NCBI RefSeq assembly: GCF_900129755.1
Contig: NZ_FQWT01000004.1
Location: 310,001 to 374,000 of the forward strand
DNA length: 64,000 nucleotides
DNA from: Chryseobacterium oranimense
GTDB lineage: Bacteria > Bacteroidota > Bacteroidia > Flavobacteriales > Weeksellaceae
Reading direction: 5' to 3'
Below the pieces are notes generated by a model, which saw only the letters and a program-made list of their open reading frames with translations, did not search any database and was not told where the DNA came from. Made by a program: the position numbers and the translations under genes. Below are positions 42,085-51,481 of the stretch, in pieces; the first letter of the stretch is position 1; each line of letters opens with the position of its first letter.

Positions 42085-43992
42085 TTATATCCTTTCATTC
42101 TTGATCTCTTCCACAATTTCAGGATTTAATAATGTAGAAATATCTCCGAAATTGCTGAAATCTCCTTCCGCGATTTTTCTCAGAATCCTACGCATAATTT
42201 TTCCTGACCGCGTTTTTGGAAGGCCGGAAACAAACTGTATTTTATCGAGTTTGGCAATCGGTCCTATCTGATCCGAAATAAGCTGATTGATCTCCTTTTT
42301 AAGGTTTTCCTTGTCACGGCCTTCTCCGGTTTCTTTTAAGATCACAAACCCGTAGAGAGCGTTTCCTTTGATATCATGAGGGTAACCCACAATTGCAGAT
42401 TCTGCAACGGCTGGATGTTCGTTGATGCTGTCTTCAATAGGGGCTGTTCCAAGATTGTGACCGGAAACAATAATCACATCGTCCACACGTCCTGTAATCC
42501 TGTAATATCCCACTTCATCCCTTAATGCACCGTCACCTGTAAAATATTTTCCCGGAAAGGCACTGAAATATGTTTCTTTATACCGCTGATGGTCTCCCCA
42601 GATGGTTCTTGCGATTCCCGGCCACGGAAAACGGATACAAAGGTTTCCTGTTACCTGATTTCCTGTAATTTCATTACGTTTATCATCCATCAGTACCGGT
42701 TGAATGCCAGGAAGCGGAAGAGTGGCATAGGTAGGCTTGGTTGGAGTAACGAAGGGTAGTGGAGAGATCATGATCCCTCCTGTTTCCGTCTGCCACCATG
42801 TATCTACGATAGGGCACTTTTTATTTCCTACATGATCGTTGAACCAATGCCAGGCTTCATCATTGATAGGCTCACCTACGGAACCGATCACTTTCAATGA
42901 GCTTAAGTCGTGTTTATCTACCCACTCCGTGCTTTCTTTCGCTAATGAACGGATGGCAGTAGGAGCGGTGTAAAACTGGGTGATTTTATGTTTTTCAATC
43001 ACTTCCCAGAAACGGTCCGGTTCAGGATAAGTAGGAACTCCTTCGAAAATGACTGTAGTAGCACCGTTAAGAAGCGGTCCGTACAAAATATATGAATGCC
43101 CAGTGATCCATCCGATATCTGCAGTACACCAGTAAATATCATTTTCTTTATAGTTGAATACATTTTTAAAAGTATAGGCTGTATACACCATGTATCCGGC
43201 AGAAGTATGAAGCATTCCTTTCGGTTTTCCGGTAGATCCTGAGGTATACAGGATGAAAAGAGGGTCTTCGGCATCCATGATTACCGTAACGAAATCTGCG
43301 GAAGCTTTTTCATACAGGTCAGCCATCCAGTGATCTCTTCCTTCCTTCATTTTAATTTCGTTGTTTGTTCTTTTCACAACAAGGACAGATTCTACGCTTG
43401 GTGTTTTTTCCAGAGCTTCGTCTACAATGCTTTTCAGGTCAAGGACTTTGTTCCCTCTGTAGCTTCCGTCTGAAGTGATGATCATTTTGGCGTTACAGTC
43501 ATTAACCCTTGAAGCCACAGCAGATGCGGAAAACCCGGCAAATATTACAGAATGTATGGCTCCCAATTTGGCACAGGCCAGCATCGTAACAGCAAGTTCA
43601 GGGATCATCGGAAGGTAAATGCAGACCCTGTCACCTTTTTCGATGCCCATTTCGCGAAGAACATTGGCGGTCTTATTGACCCTCTGATACAGTTCATTGT
43701 AGGAAATATGCTGTGCTTGTTCTTTTGGGTCGTTCGGCTCCCAGATGATGGCGGTTTTTTCTCCTCTTACGGCAAGATGCCTGTCGATGCAGTTTTTGGT
43801 GATATTTAATTTGGCATTTTTAAACCATGTGATTTTGGCTTCATTCATATCATACTTAACCACCTTGCTCCATCTCTGGTACCATACAAAATTTTGGTCG
43901 GCTATCTTATCCCAGAATTTTTTAGGATTTTTGATAGATTTTTTATACTCTTCAAAATAATGTGGTAAATCTTCAATTAAGTAATTTCTCAT
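42085..43992 (-). CDS. acs: Acetyl-CoA synthetase
   Basis: This 635-residue enzyme has the AMP-forming signatures YTSGSTGKPKGMLH (about 250-263), TWWQTETGG (about 400-408, with the acetate-pocket Trp), GRVDDVI and LPKTRSGKIMRR, whose Lys is the usual acetylation and catalytic residue. It activates acetate to acetyl-CoA through acetyl-AMP. It lies 61 bases downstream of a second, PrpE-like synthetase, and follows a sensor kinase and transporter genes on the same strand. The whole set looks like an acetate/propionate scavenging unit. Confidence 0.96.
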   Translation of the reverse strand: MRNYLIEDLPHYFEEYKKSIKNPKKFWDKIADQNFVWYQRWSKVVKYDMNEAKITWFKNAKLNITKNCIDRHLAVRGEKTAIIWEPNDPKEQAQHISYNELYQRVNKTANVLREMGIEKGDRVCIYLPMIPELAVTMLACAKLGAIHSVIFAGFSASAVASRVNDCNAKMIITSDGSYRGNKVLDLKSIVDEALEKTPSVESVLVVKRTNNEIKMKEGRDHWMADLYEKASADFVTVIMDAEDPLFILYTSGSTGKPKGMLHTSAGYMVYTAYTFKNVFNYKENDIYWCTADIGWITGHSYILYGPLLNGATTVIFEGVPTYPEPDRFWEVIEKHKITQFYTAPTAIRSLAKESTEWVDKHDLSSLKVIGSVGEPINDEAWHWFNDHVGNKKCPIVDTWWQTETGGIMISPLPFVTPTKPTYATLPLPGIQPVLMDDKRNEITGNQVTGNLCIRFPWPGIARTIWGDHQRYKETYFSAFPGKYFTGDGALRDEVGYYRITGRVDDVIIVSGHNLGTAPIEDSINEHPAVAESAIVGYPHDIKGNALYGFVILKETGEGRDKENLKKEINQLISDQIGPIAKLDKIQFVSGLPKTRSGKIMRRILRKIAEGDFSNFGDISTLLNPEIVEEIKNERI

Positions 43993-44053
43993 ATCCCTTC
44001 GTTTTTTTGAAATTTGAATTTTATTAATATTAAATATATGTTTAATTTATGGC

Positions 44054-45940
44054 TTAAGCCCTATAATCATTGATTTTTTCCTGAATTTCTTCAATGATTT
44101 TTTCATCATCTATGGTGGACGGAACCTGGAAATCTTTTCCGTCAAGCAGTGTTCTTATTAATTTTCTCAATGTTTTTCCTGAACGTGTTTTTGGTAACCG
44201 TTTGACGACCATAGCGTTCTTTAAAAAAGCTACAGCTCCGATCTTTTCACGGACCATTCTGATGATGTCTTTTTCAACTTCCTCTTCGGTAATTGCAGAA
44301 CCGTTCTTTAAAACAACCGTAGCAAAGGGGATCTGACCTTTCAGTTCGTCGTCAATTCCCACAACAGCACATTCTGCAACATCAGGATGGGAAGAAACAA
44401 TCTCTTCCATTTCTGATGTGGAAAGGCGGTGCCCGGCTACATTAATCACATCATCCACTCTTCCTGTAATGAAGATATAACCGTCCTCGTCCTGAATGGC
44501 TCCGTCTCCCGAAAAATAATATCCGCTGTATTGTGAAAGATAGCTGCTCTGGAAGCGTTCATAGTCGTTCCAGATTCCCAGGAGGGCTCCCGGCGGAAGC
44601 GGAAGCTTGATGATCAGATATCCTTCCTGGTGGGCATCAAGTTCATACCCGTTTTCATCAAAAATTTTAATATCGTATCCCGGAATCGGTTTTCCGGCAG
44701 AAGCCCTTTTGATTTTATACTGATCATCATATGTCATTAATCCCAACATAGGCCATCCGGATTCCGTCTGCCACCAATGATCGATAGCGGGAACCCCAAT
44801 ATGCTCTGCAAACCAATCCAAGGTGGCTACATCACATCGTTCGCCGGCCAGAAACTGTTTTTTGAAATGGGACAGATCGTATTTTTTAACCAATTCCCCG
44901 TCCGGATCTTCTTTTTTGATTGCTCTGATGGCGGTAGGGGCTGTAAACATCACGGAAACTTTATATTCTGAAATAATCCGCCAGAATGTACCTGCATCAG
45001 GGGTCATAATGGGTTTTCCTTCAAAAATAATGGTGGTATTACGGTTGATTAAGGGTCCGTATACACTGAAGCTGTGGCCTACTGCCCAGCCGAAATCGGA
45101 AGCGGCCCAATAGGTTTCTCCGGGTTCAACGCCGTAAATATATTTCATGGAGAATTTTAAAGCCGTTGCGTAGCCTCCGGTATCACGGGTAATTCCTTTG
45201 GGTTTTCCTGTAGTTCCTGAAGTGTAAAGCAGGTACAACGGATGGGTGGATTCCACTGAAATACAGTCTGCAGGTTCTGATTGCTGGACCAGCTCTTCAT
45301 AATCAATAAGCCCTTCGAACATTTCATGTTGGTTGTCGGCCAGTTTCCTGTTGTAAACGATAATGTTTTCGACTTTATCCTGTGTCAGCTCAATAGCTTT
45401 TTCAACGAGCGGCAGATAAGGGATTCTCCTTGCTATTTCTATTCCCGCTGTGGCTGTAATTAAGGCTTTTGGCTTACAGTCGTCTATTCTTACCACCAGC
45501 TCATGAGGGGCAAAGCCTCCGAAAACCACATTGTGAATCACCCCAATCCTTGCGCAGGCCAGCATTGCAAAGAGCGTCTGTGGAATCATCGGCATATAAA
45601 TAACAGCGGTATCGCCTTTTTTTAAGCCCAGGGAAGTAAGTCCTCCTGCAAATTTTGAAATTTCCTCTTTTGCCTGATTAAAAGTGTACGTTTTTTTCTG
45701 GCTGGTGACGGGGGAATCATAAATAACGGCAGTTTTCTCCCCAAAACCATCCTCAATATGTTTGTCGATGCACAGGTAGCACATGTTGAGCTTTCCGTCG
45801 GAATACCATTGCGGATAATCGTTTTGATCTGTAGAAAGGATCTTTTGGGGAAATTCAAACCATTGGATTTCTTTAGCTTGTTCTTTCCAGAAGTTTTCTT
45901 TGTCTTCTATGCTTTGTTTAAAAAGTATATCGGTGTCCAT
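44054..45940 (-). CDS. Short-chain acyl-CoA synthetase, PrpE/ACSS3-like (probable propionyl-CoA synthetase)
   Basis: The protein is 628 residues long. AMP-binding motif YTSGTTGKPKGITRDTGGY, HWWQTESGWP, GRVDDVINVAGHRLST and LPKTRSGKTLRKLIR are all present. The start PrpE-like FWKEQAKEIQWF, and ITRDTGGYA in place of the LHTSAGYM of Acs, place it with propionyl-CoA synthetases/ACSS3 rather than with Acs. It probably activates propionate or butyrate. Having this enzyme directly before acs suggests the unit handles more than one short-chain acid. Precise specificity needs assays. Confidence 0.88.
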   Translation of the reverse strand: MDTDILFKQSIEDKENFWKEQAKEIQWFEFPQKILSTDQNDYPQWYSDGKLNMCYLCIDKHIEDGFGEKTAVIYDSPVTSQKKTYTFNQAKEEISKFAGGLTSLGLKKGDTAVIYMPMIPQTLFAMLACARIGVIHNVVFGGFAPHELVVRIDDCKPKALITATAGIEIARRIPYLPLVEKAIELTQDKVENIIVYNRKLADNQHEMFEGLIDYEELVQQSEPADCISVESTHPLYLLYTSGTTGKPKGITRDTGGYATALKFSMKYIYGVEPGETYWAASDFGWAVGHSFSVYGPLINRNTTIIFEGKPIMTPDAGTFWRIISEYKVSVMFTAPTAIRAIKKEDPDGELVKKYDLSHFKKQFLAGERCDVATLDWFAEHIGVPAIDHWWQTESGWPMLGLMTYDDQYKIKRASAGKPIPGYDIKIFDENGYELDAHQEGYLIIKLPLPPGALLGIWNDYERFQSSYLSQYSGYYFSGDGAIQDEDGYIFITGRVDDVINVAGHRLSTSEMEEIVSSHPDVAECAVVGIDDELKGQIPFATVVLKNGSAITEEEVEKDIIRMVREKIGAVAFLKNAMVVKRLPKTRSGKTLRKLIRTLLDGKDFQVPSTIDDEKIIEEIQEKINDYRA

Positions 45941-46247
45941 ATCAATTTTTGTGTTTCATGTTTTGTCATTGTAGGTGAAATGGTATCTTAAAGCTGAGTA
46001 AGTTTAATGCTCTTAAAAACTTAATAAAACCTTAATGGTTTACAAATTGAAAGATTAAGGTAATTCAGCATTTAAGATGATTAAAAGATTGCTTCGCTTC
46101 GCTCGCAATGACAGTGTGTTTATTTTTTTATTTAATATCAATATCAAATTATCCATAGCCTATTATCTGATATTTGATGTCTGAAATCTCGCATCTTGCA
46201 TCTTGATTCTTGGTTCTTGATTCTTGATTCTTGATTCTTTCTCCCAT
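45941..46247. other. 307-base gap with a palindromic repeat and a CTTGATT tandem array
   Basis: There is no gene. Bases 46085-46114 hold AGATTGCTTCGCTTCGCTCG followed by CAATGACA, a palindromic element also present (diverged, as an inverted pair) at 62481-62564. Bases about 46185-46238 hold tandem units TCTTGCATCTTGATTCTTGG and four TTGATTC copies. Between them is an AT-rich stretch with CTTAATGGTTTA. The repeats separate the regulator genes from the synthetase genes, which may therefore have their own promoter; none is clear. Confidence 0.65.
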
Positions 46248-46610
46248 TTACTCAAACATCTCTTCAATCTGCTGTTGCAGTTTCTTTATGGAATAGGGTT
46301 TAGTTACATAGGCATCAGCTCCCATTTCCAGTCCTTTTTCAATGTCTTTCGGGTTGTTTTTTGCACTCAGGAAAATAACTTTTGTCTCTTTCAGTTTATC
46401 ATCTTTTTTGATGGCTTCCAGGGTGCTGTATCCGTCCAGGTTAGGCATCATGATATCCAGAAGGATTACATCTGGGATCATGGTTTTCAGAAAATCCAGG
46501 ACTTCCGTTCCGTCTCTTGCGATATAAACGTCGTAGCCGTTTTTTTTAAAGCTGTATTCCAGCGACATTAATATTTTGTGTTCGTCATCGGCAATAATAA
46601 TCTTTCTCAT
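46248..46610 (-). CDS. Single-domain response regulator (receiver only)
   Basis: The protein is 120 residues long, one CheY-like receiver domain. Asp8-Asp9 bind the metal, Asp52 in VILLDIMMP is the phosphate acceptor, Ser at about 82 (FLSAKN) and Lys in TKPYS complete the site. There is no output domain, so it must act through a partner or as a phosphate sink. Its gene starts 6 bases after the end of the symporter-kinase gene, so the kinase is its probable partner. In CrbS/CrbR systems the regulator has a DNA-binding domain; its absence here is notable. Confidence 0.93.
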   Translation of the reverse strand: MRKIIIADDEHKILMSLEYSFKKNGYDVYIARDGTEVLDFLKTMIPDVILLDIMMPNLDGYSTLEAIKKDDKLKETKVIFLSAKNNPKDIEKGLEMGADAYVTKPYSIKKLQQQIEEMFE

Positions 46611-46616
46611 AGATGG

Positions 46617-49325
46617 TTATTGGTTTTGTTCAACTTCATTTCTGATCTCTTTTGTTATGTTGTAAGGAATGCTTATCGTAAAGGTTACGCCCAGCCCGCT
46701 GTTTTCTGCTTTTATTCTTCCGCTGTGTGCCTGTACTATCTTTTTGGAAATAGCCAGTCCGAGTCCGCTTCCTGTAGGTTTTAAAATATTCTGGTTTTTC
46801 GACTGATAAAATTTATCAAAAATCATATCAAGGTCCTCTTCCGGGATGTGTCTTCCTGTATTGAAAACCGTAATCACGAGGTAATCTTCTTTTTCAGCCA
46901 GTTTGGTTTGTATGGTTCCCTGGTCGTCCGTAAACTTTAAGGCGTTGCCAAGGATATTCTGGAAAAGCTGTATCATTCTGGCTTCATCGTATTCCAGTAA
47001 GGGTTGGTTCAGGAGGTTGACTTCACTTAAATGAATGTTTTTCTGCTGTATCAGGTGAAGTAGCGGATTTACAGCTTTTTTATAGGTTTCAAGAATATTG
47101 TTTTCTTTGATGTGTAAAGTGATCTCACCATGTTCCAGCTTATCGAGATAAAGAATATCGTTGATAATTTCGCTCAGTCTGTCAGATTCCGTGATGATAT
47201 TGTTCAGAAACTCCTGTTTGATATCAAACGGAATATCGTCGTCATCTGCCAGAATTTCTCCCGCAGAGCGAATTGCTGTAATGGGAGTTCTTAATTCATG
47301 AGCTACGGAATCCAGGAAGTCATCTTTCTGGCGGTCTTTAATGATCAGATTTTGATTGGCTGTTCTCAGGTCATCAGATAGCTTTTGCAGCTCTTCAGAT
47401 TGTTCTGTCAGCTTTTTATTAAGGGTAATATTCTCTTTTGATTCTTCCAGGATATTTAATACCTCTTTTAAAGATATTTTATCTTCTTTCGTTACCCCTT
47501 CGATAAGGATTTTGGCCGATGCTGTTCCTATTCTTCCTGCCAGAAGGTTTTCTGAGAATTTAATGAACCTTGAATCTGCTGTTTCAGTTTGAGAATCAAT
47601 GTTATACTTTAAATTGAAGATTCTTAAAGCCTGCTCCGTTTTATTTCTACCTAAAAATCTTTCTAAAATATTCCTGATATCCGAAACATAAGCCGTTCCA
47701 CGCCAGATAAAAGCGTTTTCATGGTTTTGTATGTGTTTATCGATATCTACATACAATTCTGCAAAATTTCTTTCCCGGTAATTTCCCTTAACGCTTACGG
47801 AAATAATGGTAAAAAATGCGGTATTCACTAAAATAGACCAGAAAAATATTTGTGAAATCCTGCTTAAAAAAGGGATGTTGAAAAATGCGAAAACGTCATA
47901 CATATCACGGATCACCCCTTTGAATTCCTGATTGTACGAGAAATAATACTGTGGAATAATCAGGCCGAAATAACAGATCGCCAACCCGGCAAGAAGCCCG
48001 GCTACAGCCCCTTTGTAACTTCCTCTTCGCCAGAAAATGGCTCCGAAAAAAGATGGGGCTAACTGTGCAATCACAACAAAAGAGATCAGACCTACGGAAT
48101 CGAGGGATGTTTTCAGGATAAAATATTTGTAGAATACGAAAGCCATGATGATCAGGGCAAAAATGCTGAATTTCCTGATGTTTGTGATGTTTCTTGTATT
48201 CTGCACCTCATTATCGGATTTGAATTTTCCCAATAAACCGTAAGGAATGATGAGGTTGTTGGAAAGCATGATGGATAAGGTAATGGCCGAAATGATAATC
48301 ATGGAAATACATGAGCTTAATCCACCAAGAAATACAAAAACCGTAATTAAAGTATTGTCAAAATGCTGCGGAATCAGAATAGAGTAGAACTCAGGATTTA
48401 CCTTCTCGCCTTCAAAAATAAGCCTTCCTCCCCAGGCGATAGGGAATATAAATATAGTGAAAATCAATAAATAAAGCGGAAAAAACCAGATTGCCGTTTT
48501 AATGTGTTTTTCCTGTCTGTTTTCGATAATTGCCGTATGAAACTGTCTCGGAAGAATACAAATTGCAGTGGCAGAGATCATGCACAGAACCATCCAGTTC
48601 ATAGCGCCCTCAATACTGTTGAAAGTGTTTTTTTCTTTAAAGTCTTCAAAATGGCTTGCTTTCTCATAAATATCTGAGAAACCATCAAATACAAAATAAA
48701 TGACAAATATTCCCAGGATAATGATAAAGAAAAGCTTCAGAAAACTTTCGAGGGCGATGGCGGAAATAATTCCAAGGCGTTTTTCCGAAGCATCCACATA
48801 CCTTGTTCCGTAATAAGAGGAGAATAAAGCAATTAAAACAACCACAAACGTTGCATTGTCCGTCAGTATATTATTGGACATAGAAGTTTCGGTAACCAGA
48901 TGGAAGGTTTCAGAAATTGCTTTGATCTGAAGCCCGATATAAGGAATGATGGCCAGCAGGCATACAATAGTGATTATCGCACTAAAGCTTCTGCTGTTCC
49001 CGTATCTTAAAGAAATAAAGTCGGCAAGGCTGCTTATTTTATTGATTCTGGAAATTCTTACGATCCTGGTATTGATGTAGATCCAGGCAGGAATAATCAT
49101 GATGGGGCCAATGTAGATGGGCAGATAATTCAGTCCGCTTGTAGCGGCAACACCGATACTTCCGTAATAAGTCCACGCTGTGCAGTATACTGCCAGGGAT
49201 AATGCATAAATGTAGGGATTGTTGATCCACAGCTTGCTTTTCTTCTTTTCTGCCAAATGGGCAACTAAGAATAGAAGAGCAAGATAGATTAAAACAACTA
49301 CAAATAACGCCAGGCTACTCATCAT
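46617..49325 (-). CDS. Sodium:solute symporter / STAC / histidine kinase fusion (CbrA/CrbS-like)
   Basis: The protein is 902 residues long. Residues 1 to about 520 form a sodium:solute symporter fold with about 13 helices. Residues about 540-640 match the STAC linker (RNFAELYVDIDKHI to AGRIGTASAKILIEGVTKED) known from symporter-kinase fusions. A coiled coil (about 640-670) leads to HisKA with His676 (AHELRTPI), then the HATPase N-box QNILGNALKFT and GSGLGLAISKK. It probably senses a carboxylate through the transporter-like domain and phosphorylates the adjacent receiver. It overlaps the preceding small membrane protein by 11 bases. PutP-like transport activity cannot be excluded. Confidence 0.94.
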   Translation of the reverse strand: MMSSLALFVVVLIYLALLFLVAHLAEKKKSKLWINNPYIYALSLAVYCTAWTYYGSIGVAATSGLNYLPIYIGPIMIIPAWIYINTRIVRISRINKISSLADFISLRYGNSRSFSAIITIVCLLAIIPYIGLQIKAISETFHLVTETSMSNNILTDNATFVVVLIALFSSYYGTRYVDASEKRLGIISAIALESFLKLFFIIILGIFVIYFVFDGFSDIYEKASHFEDFKEKNTFNSIEGAMNWMVLCMISATAICILPRQFHTAIIENRQEKHIKTAIWFFPLYLLIFTIFIFPIAWGGRLIFEGEKVNPEFYSILIPQHFDNTLITVFVFLGGLSSCISMIIISAITLSIMLSNNLIIPYGLLGKFKSDNEVQNTRNITNIRKFSIFALIIMAFVFYKYFILKTSLDSVGLISFVVIAQLAPSFFGAIFWRRGSYKGAVAGLLAGLAICYFGLIIPQYYFSYNQEFKGVIRDMYDVFAFFNIPFLSRISQIFFWSILVNTAFFTIISVSVKGNYRERNFAELYVDIDKHIQNHENAFIWRGTAYVSDIRNILERFLGRNKTEQALRIFNLKYNIDSQTETADSRFIKFSENLLAGRIGTASAKILIEGVTKEDKISLKEVLNILEESKENITLNKKLTEQSEELQKLSDDLRTANQNLIIKDRQKDDFLDSVAHELRTPITAIRSAGEILADDDDIPFDIKQEFLNNIITESDRLSEIINDILYLDKLEHGEITLHIKENNILETYKKAVNPLLHLIQQKNIHLSEVNLLNQPLLEYDEARMIQLFQNILGNALKFTDDQGTIQTKLAEKEDYLVITVFNTGRHIPEEDLDMIFDKFYQSKNQNILKPTGSGLGLAISKKIVQAHSGRIKAENSGLGVTFTISIPYNITKEIRNEVEQNQ

Positions 49326-49509
49326 ACTTTTTTACAATTACAAAAGAAATAATGATAGAGATCATCCAGACCACAAACAGATAAATGAGGATCATCGGAT
49401 AGCCGAAAACCTCTTTCTCACTATTGAAAAGCAGTGAAATAGGGATACTGAAGGCCAGCATTAGTCCGATGCTCAGAATAATCAGTTTTTGTTCGTGCCT
49501 TTTTTTCAT
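49315..49509 (-). CDS. Small two-helix membrane protein next to the symporter-kinase
   Basis: The protein is 64 residues long: MKKRHEQK, then a helix (about 8-27), an exposed loop NSEKEVFGYP, a second helix (about 38-59) and KKYDE. Small membrane proteins (such as DUF485 or DUF4212) often precede and assist sodium:solute symporters; the position and topology fit that role, though I cannot name the family. The last 11 bases overlap the kinase start, so it is translationally coupled to it. A 20-base perfect palindrome lies just upstream of its start codon. Confidence 0.8.
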   Translation of the reverse strand: MKKRHEQKLIILSIGLMLAFSIPISLLFNSEKEVFGYPMILIYLFVVWMISIIISFVIVKKYDE

Positions 49510-49520
49510 AAATGATGATT

Positions 49521-49570
49521 GATAAATGATAATTGATGAGCGAAAGGTTACTCATCAATTATCATTTATC
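49521..49570. repeat. 20-base perfect inverted repeat between two operon genes
   Basis: Bases 49521-49540 are exactly complementary to 49551-49570, with a 10-base loop (CGAAAGGTTA). The arms are AT-rich and contain repeated TGAT words. It ends 9 bases before the end of the 75-residue gene (49580) and begins 11 bases from the start of the 64-residue gene (49509). No T-run follows on the minus strand, so it is not a standard terminator. Confidence 0.9.
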
Positions 49571-49579
49571 GTATATAAA

Positions 49580-49807
49580 TTAAATTTTGTCGTCCGAATA
49601 TTCCCCCTTTAGCGAATAGTATCCGAAAATGGCCATTCCGCCTGAGATAATAGGCATCAGCACAAATAATATGATGATCCCGAATACCAGATCCTCCTGC
49701 TTTCCGGAAGTAATTTTCGGAATTCCTAAAACTGTGATTCCGAAATATCCCACCACCAGGGCAACAGCGATCCAGAGTATACCTAATATTTTTTTTAGTC
49801 CGTTCAT
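49580..49807 (-). CDS. Small two-helix membrane protein (DUF6814-like)
   Basis: The protein is 75 residues long. Two helices (about 6-27 and 40-64) flank a short loop PKITSGKQED, and the end FGYYSLKGEYSDDKI is distinctive. From memory this matches the DUF6814 family of Bacteroidota, which sits next to MHS-type transporter genes; I could not verify it. It lies 43 bases after the MHS transporter gene, so the two are probably co-transcribed and may form a complex in the inner membrane. Confidence 0.75.
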   Translation of the reverse strand: MNGLKKILGILWIAVALVVGYFGITVLGIPKITSGKQEDLVFGIIILFVLMPIISGGMAIFGYYSLKGEYSDDKI

Positions 49808-49850
49808 TTTAGTAGTTTTAAAATTAATAAAAAATTAAGTGATTCCGTGC

Positions 49851-51431
49851 TTAATCGTGGATATTATTGTTCTTATTTTTAAGATAAAACAATCCGATGA
49901 TTAAACAGACCGCTGCAACACCGATAGGATACCAGAGCCCCTCAAGGTACCATGTAGGGTGTCCTGCGTCTTTGCCTACTGTCACCAGATAAGTGGCAAC
50001 TGCCGGAAGAAGCCCTCCGAAGACCCCGTTTCCGATATGATAAGGCAGTGACATTGAGGTGTAACGGATTCTTACAGGGAACATTTCCACAAGGAAAGCT
50101 GCGATCGGGCCGTAAACCATCGTCACAAATATTACCTGAATGAATACTAAGAAAACAAGATACCATTTCGTGTTATCAGCCAGCTTTACAGTTTGTGAAA
50201 CTTTAGGTTCTTCTGCTTTTCCGTCCTTCATTACGGGCCCTGACGGCGACCAATGGGTAATGCTGTCTTTCTTAATCAGAGTGCCGTCCGTATAAAGCGT
50301 TTCTTTATGGAAAGTTACTAAGCTGTCTGTAGCAATGTCTGCATGGATTTTTGCTGTTCTTTTTTCTGTAATTCCGTTGGTGGCAATGGTTTTGTTTTCA
50401 AGGTTGACACTTTTGAACATACTGTCATAGATGGGTCTGTACGCTAAAATTGCCACCAGCATTCCAGTCATCATAACTGCTTTTCGACCGATTTTATCTG
50501 AAAGCCATCCGAAAAACACAAAGAAAGGCGTTCCTAAAAAGAGAGCAGTGGCCATCAGGGAGTCAACCTGTGCGGATTCCACGTTCATTACCTTTTGAAG
50601 GAAGCTCATGGCATAGAATTGTCCGGTGTACCAGATAACTCCCTGTCCCATCGCAGCTCCGAATAAAGCTAAAAGAACGAATTTGAAGTTGTATTTATTT
50701 CCAAAACTTTCTTTCAAAGGATTTTTTGAAGTTTTTCCTTCACTTTTAGCCTTAGCAAAAAGAGGAGATTCTTTCATGTTTTTTCTGATAATGTAAGAAA
50801 CTCCTACCATCAGGATTGAAATCCAGAACGGAACCCTCCATCCCCAGTTATCAAATTCTTCTGCCGAAAGAGTAGATTTGGTCACCAGGATCACAATTAA
50901 TGAAATGAAAAGGCCTGCCGTTGCGGTTGTCTGGATCCATGAGGTCCAGTATCCCCGTCTGTGCGGCTGCGCGTATTCCGCAACATAGGTTGCTGCGCCT
51001 CCGTATTCGCCTCCAAGTGCCAATCCCTGTAATAATCTCAGGATTAAAACTAAAACCGGTGCTAAAAAGCCAATAGTTTTATAACTGGGAATACAGCCGA
51101 TCAGGAAAGTAGAGAATCCCATGATCAGTAGCGTAACAAGGAATGTGTATTTTCTTCCGATAATATCGCCGAGCCTTCCGAAGAATAATGCCCCGAACGG
51201 TCTTACCACAAATCCGGCAGCGAAAGTAGCCAGGGTAGATAAAAATGCTGCGGTAGGATTATCTGCAGGGAAAAATTTGGTAGCCAAAACGATGGCTAAG
51301 CTTCCGAAAATATAAAAGTCGTACCATTCTATCAGAGTACCGAGTGATGAGGCTGTGATCACGCTCCAGATGGTGCGGTTCTTCTGCCGGTCGGTCATAT
51401 TCTCGTAGTTTTCGTGGTGATTTTCGCTCAT
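49851..51431 (-). CDS. MHS-family MFS transporter (metabolite:H+ symporter) with a large central insertion
   Basis: The protein is 526 residues long with 12 helices. ATFAAGFVVRPFGALFFGRLGD (in two parts) and the IGRKYTF motif are typical of the MHS group that includes ShiA, ProP and KgtP. Between helices of the second half there is an insertion of about 85 hydrophilic residues (NLENKTIATNG to KLADNTKW, about 325-410), longer than the usual loop. The context (porin, acyl-CoA synthetases, sensor) suggests a short-chain carboxylate such as acetate, but MHS proteins also carry dicarboxylates and osmolytes. It is read after the porin gene, with a 50-base gap. Confidence 0.9.
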   Translation of the reverse strand: MSENHHENYENMTDRQKNRTIWSVITASSLGTLIEWYDFYIFGSLAIVLATKFFPADNPTAAFLSTLATFAAGFVVRPFGALFFGRLGDIIGRKYTFLVTLLIMGFSTFLIGCIPSYKTIGFLAPVLVLILRLLQGLALGGEYGGAATYVAEYAQPHRRGYWTSWIQTTATAGLFISLIVILVTKSTLSAEEFDNWGWRVPFWISILMVGVSYIIRKNMKESPLFAKAKSEGKTSKNPLKESFGNKYNFKFVLLALFGAAMGQGVIWYTGQFYAMSFLQKVMNVESAQVDSLMATALFLGTPFFVFFGWLSDKIGRKAVMMTGMLVAILAYRPIYDSMFKSVNLENKTIATNGITEKRTAKIHADIATDSLVTFHKETLYTDGTLIKKDSITHWSPSGPVMKDGKAEEPKVSQTVKLADNTKWYLVFLVFIQVIFVTMVYGPIAAFLVEMFPVRIRYTSMSLPYHIGNGVFGGLLPAVATYLVTVGKDAGHPTWYLEGLWYPIGVAAVCLIIGLFYLKNKNNNIHD

Positions 51432-51481
51432 GTTGTTTGGTTTTGATGTTAATGGATTAAGATATTATTTTCATCCTGGTC

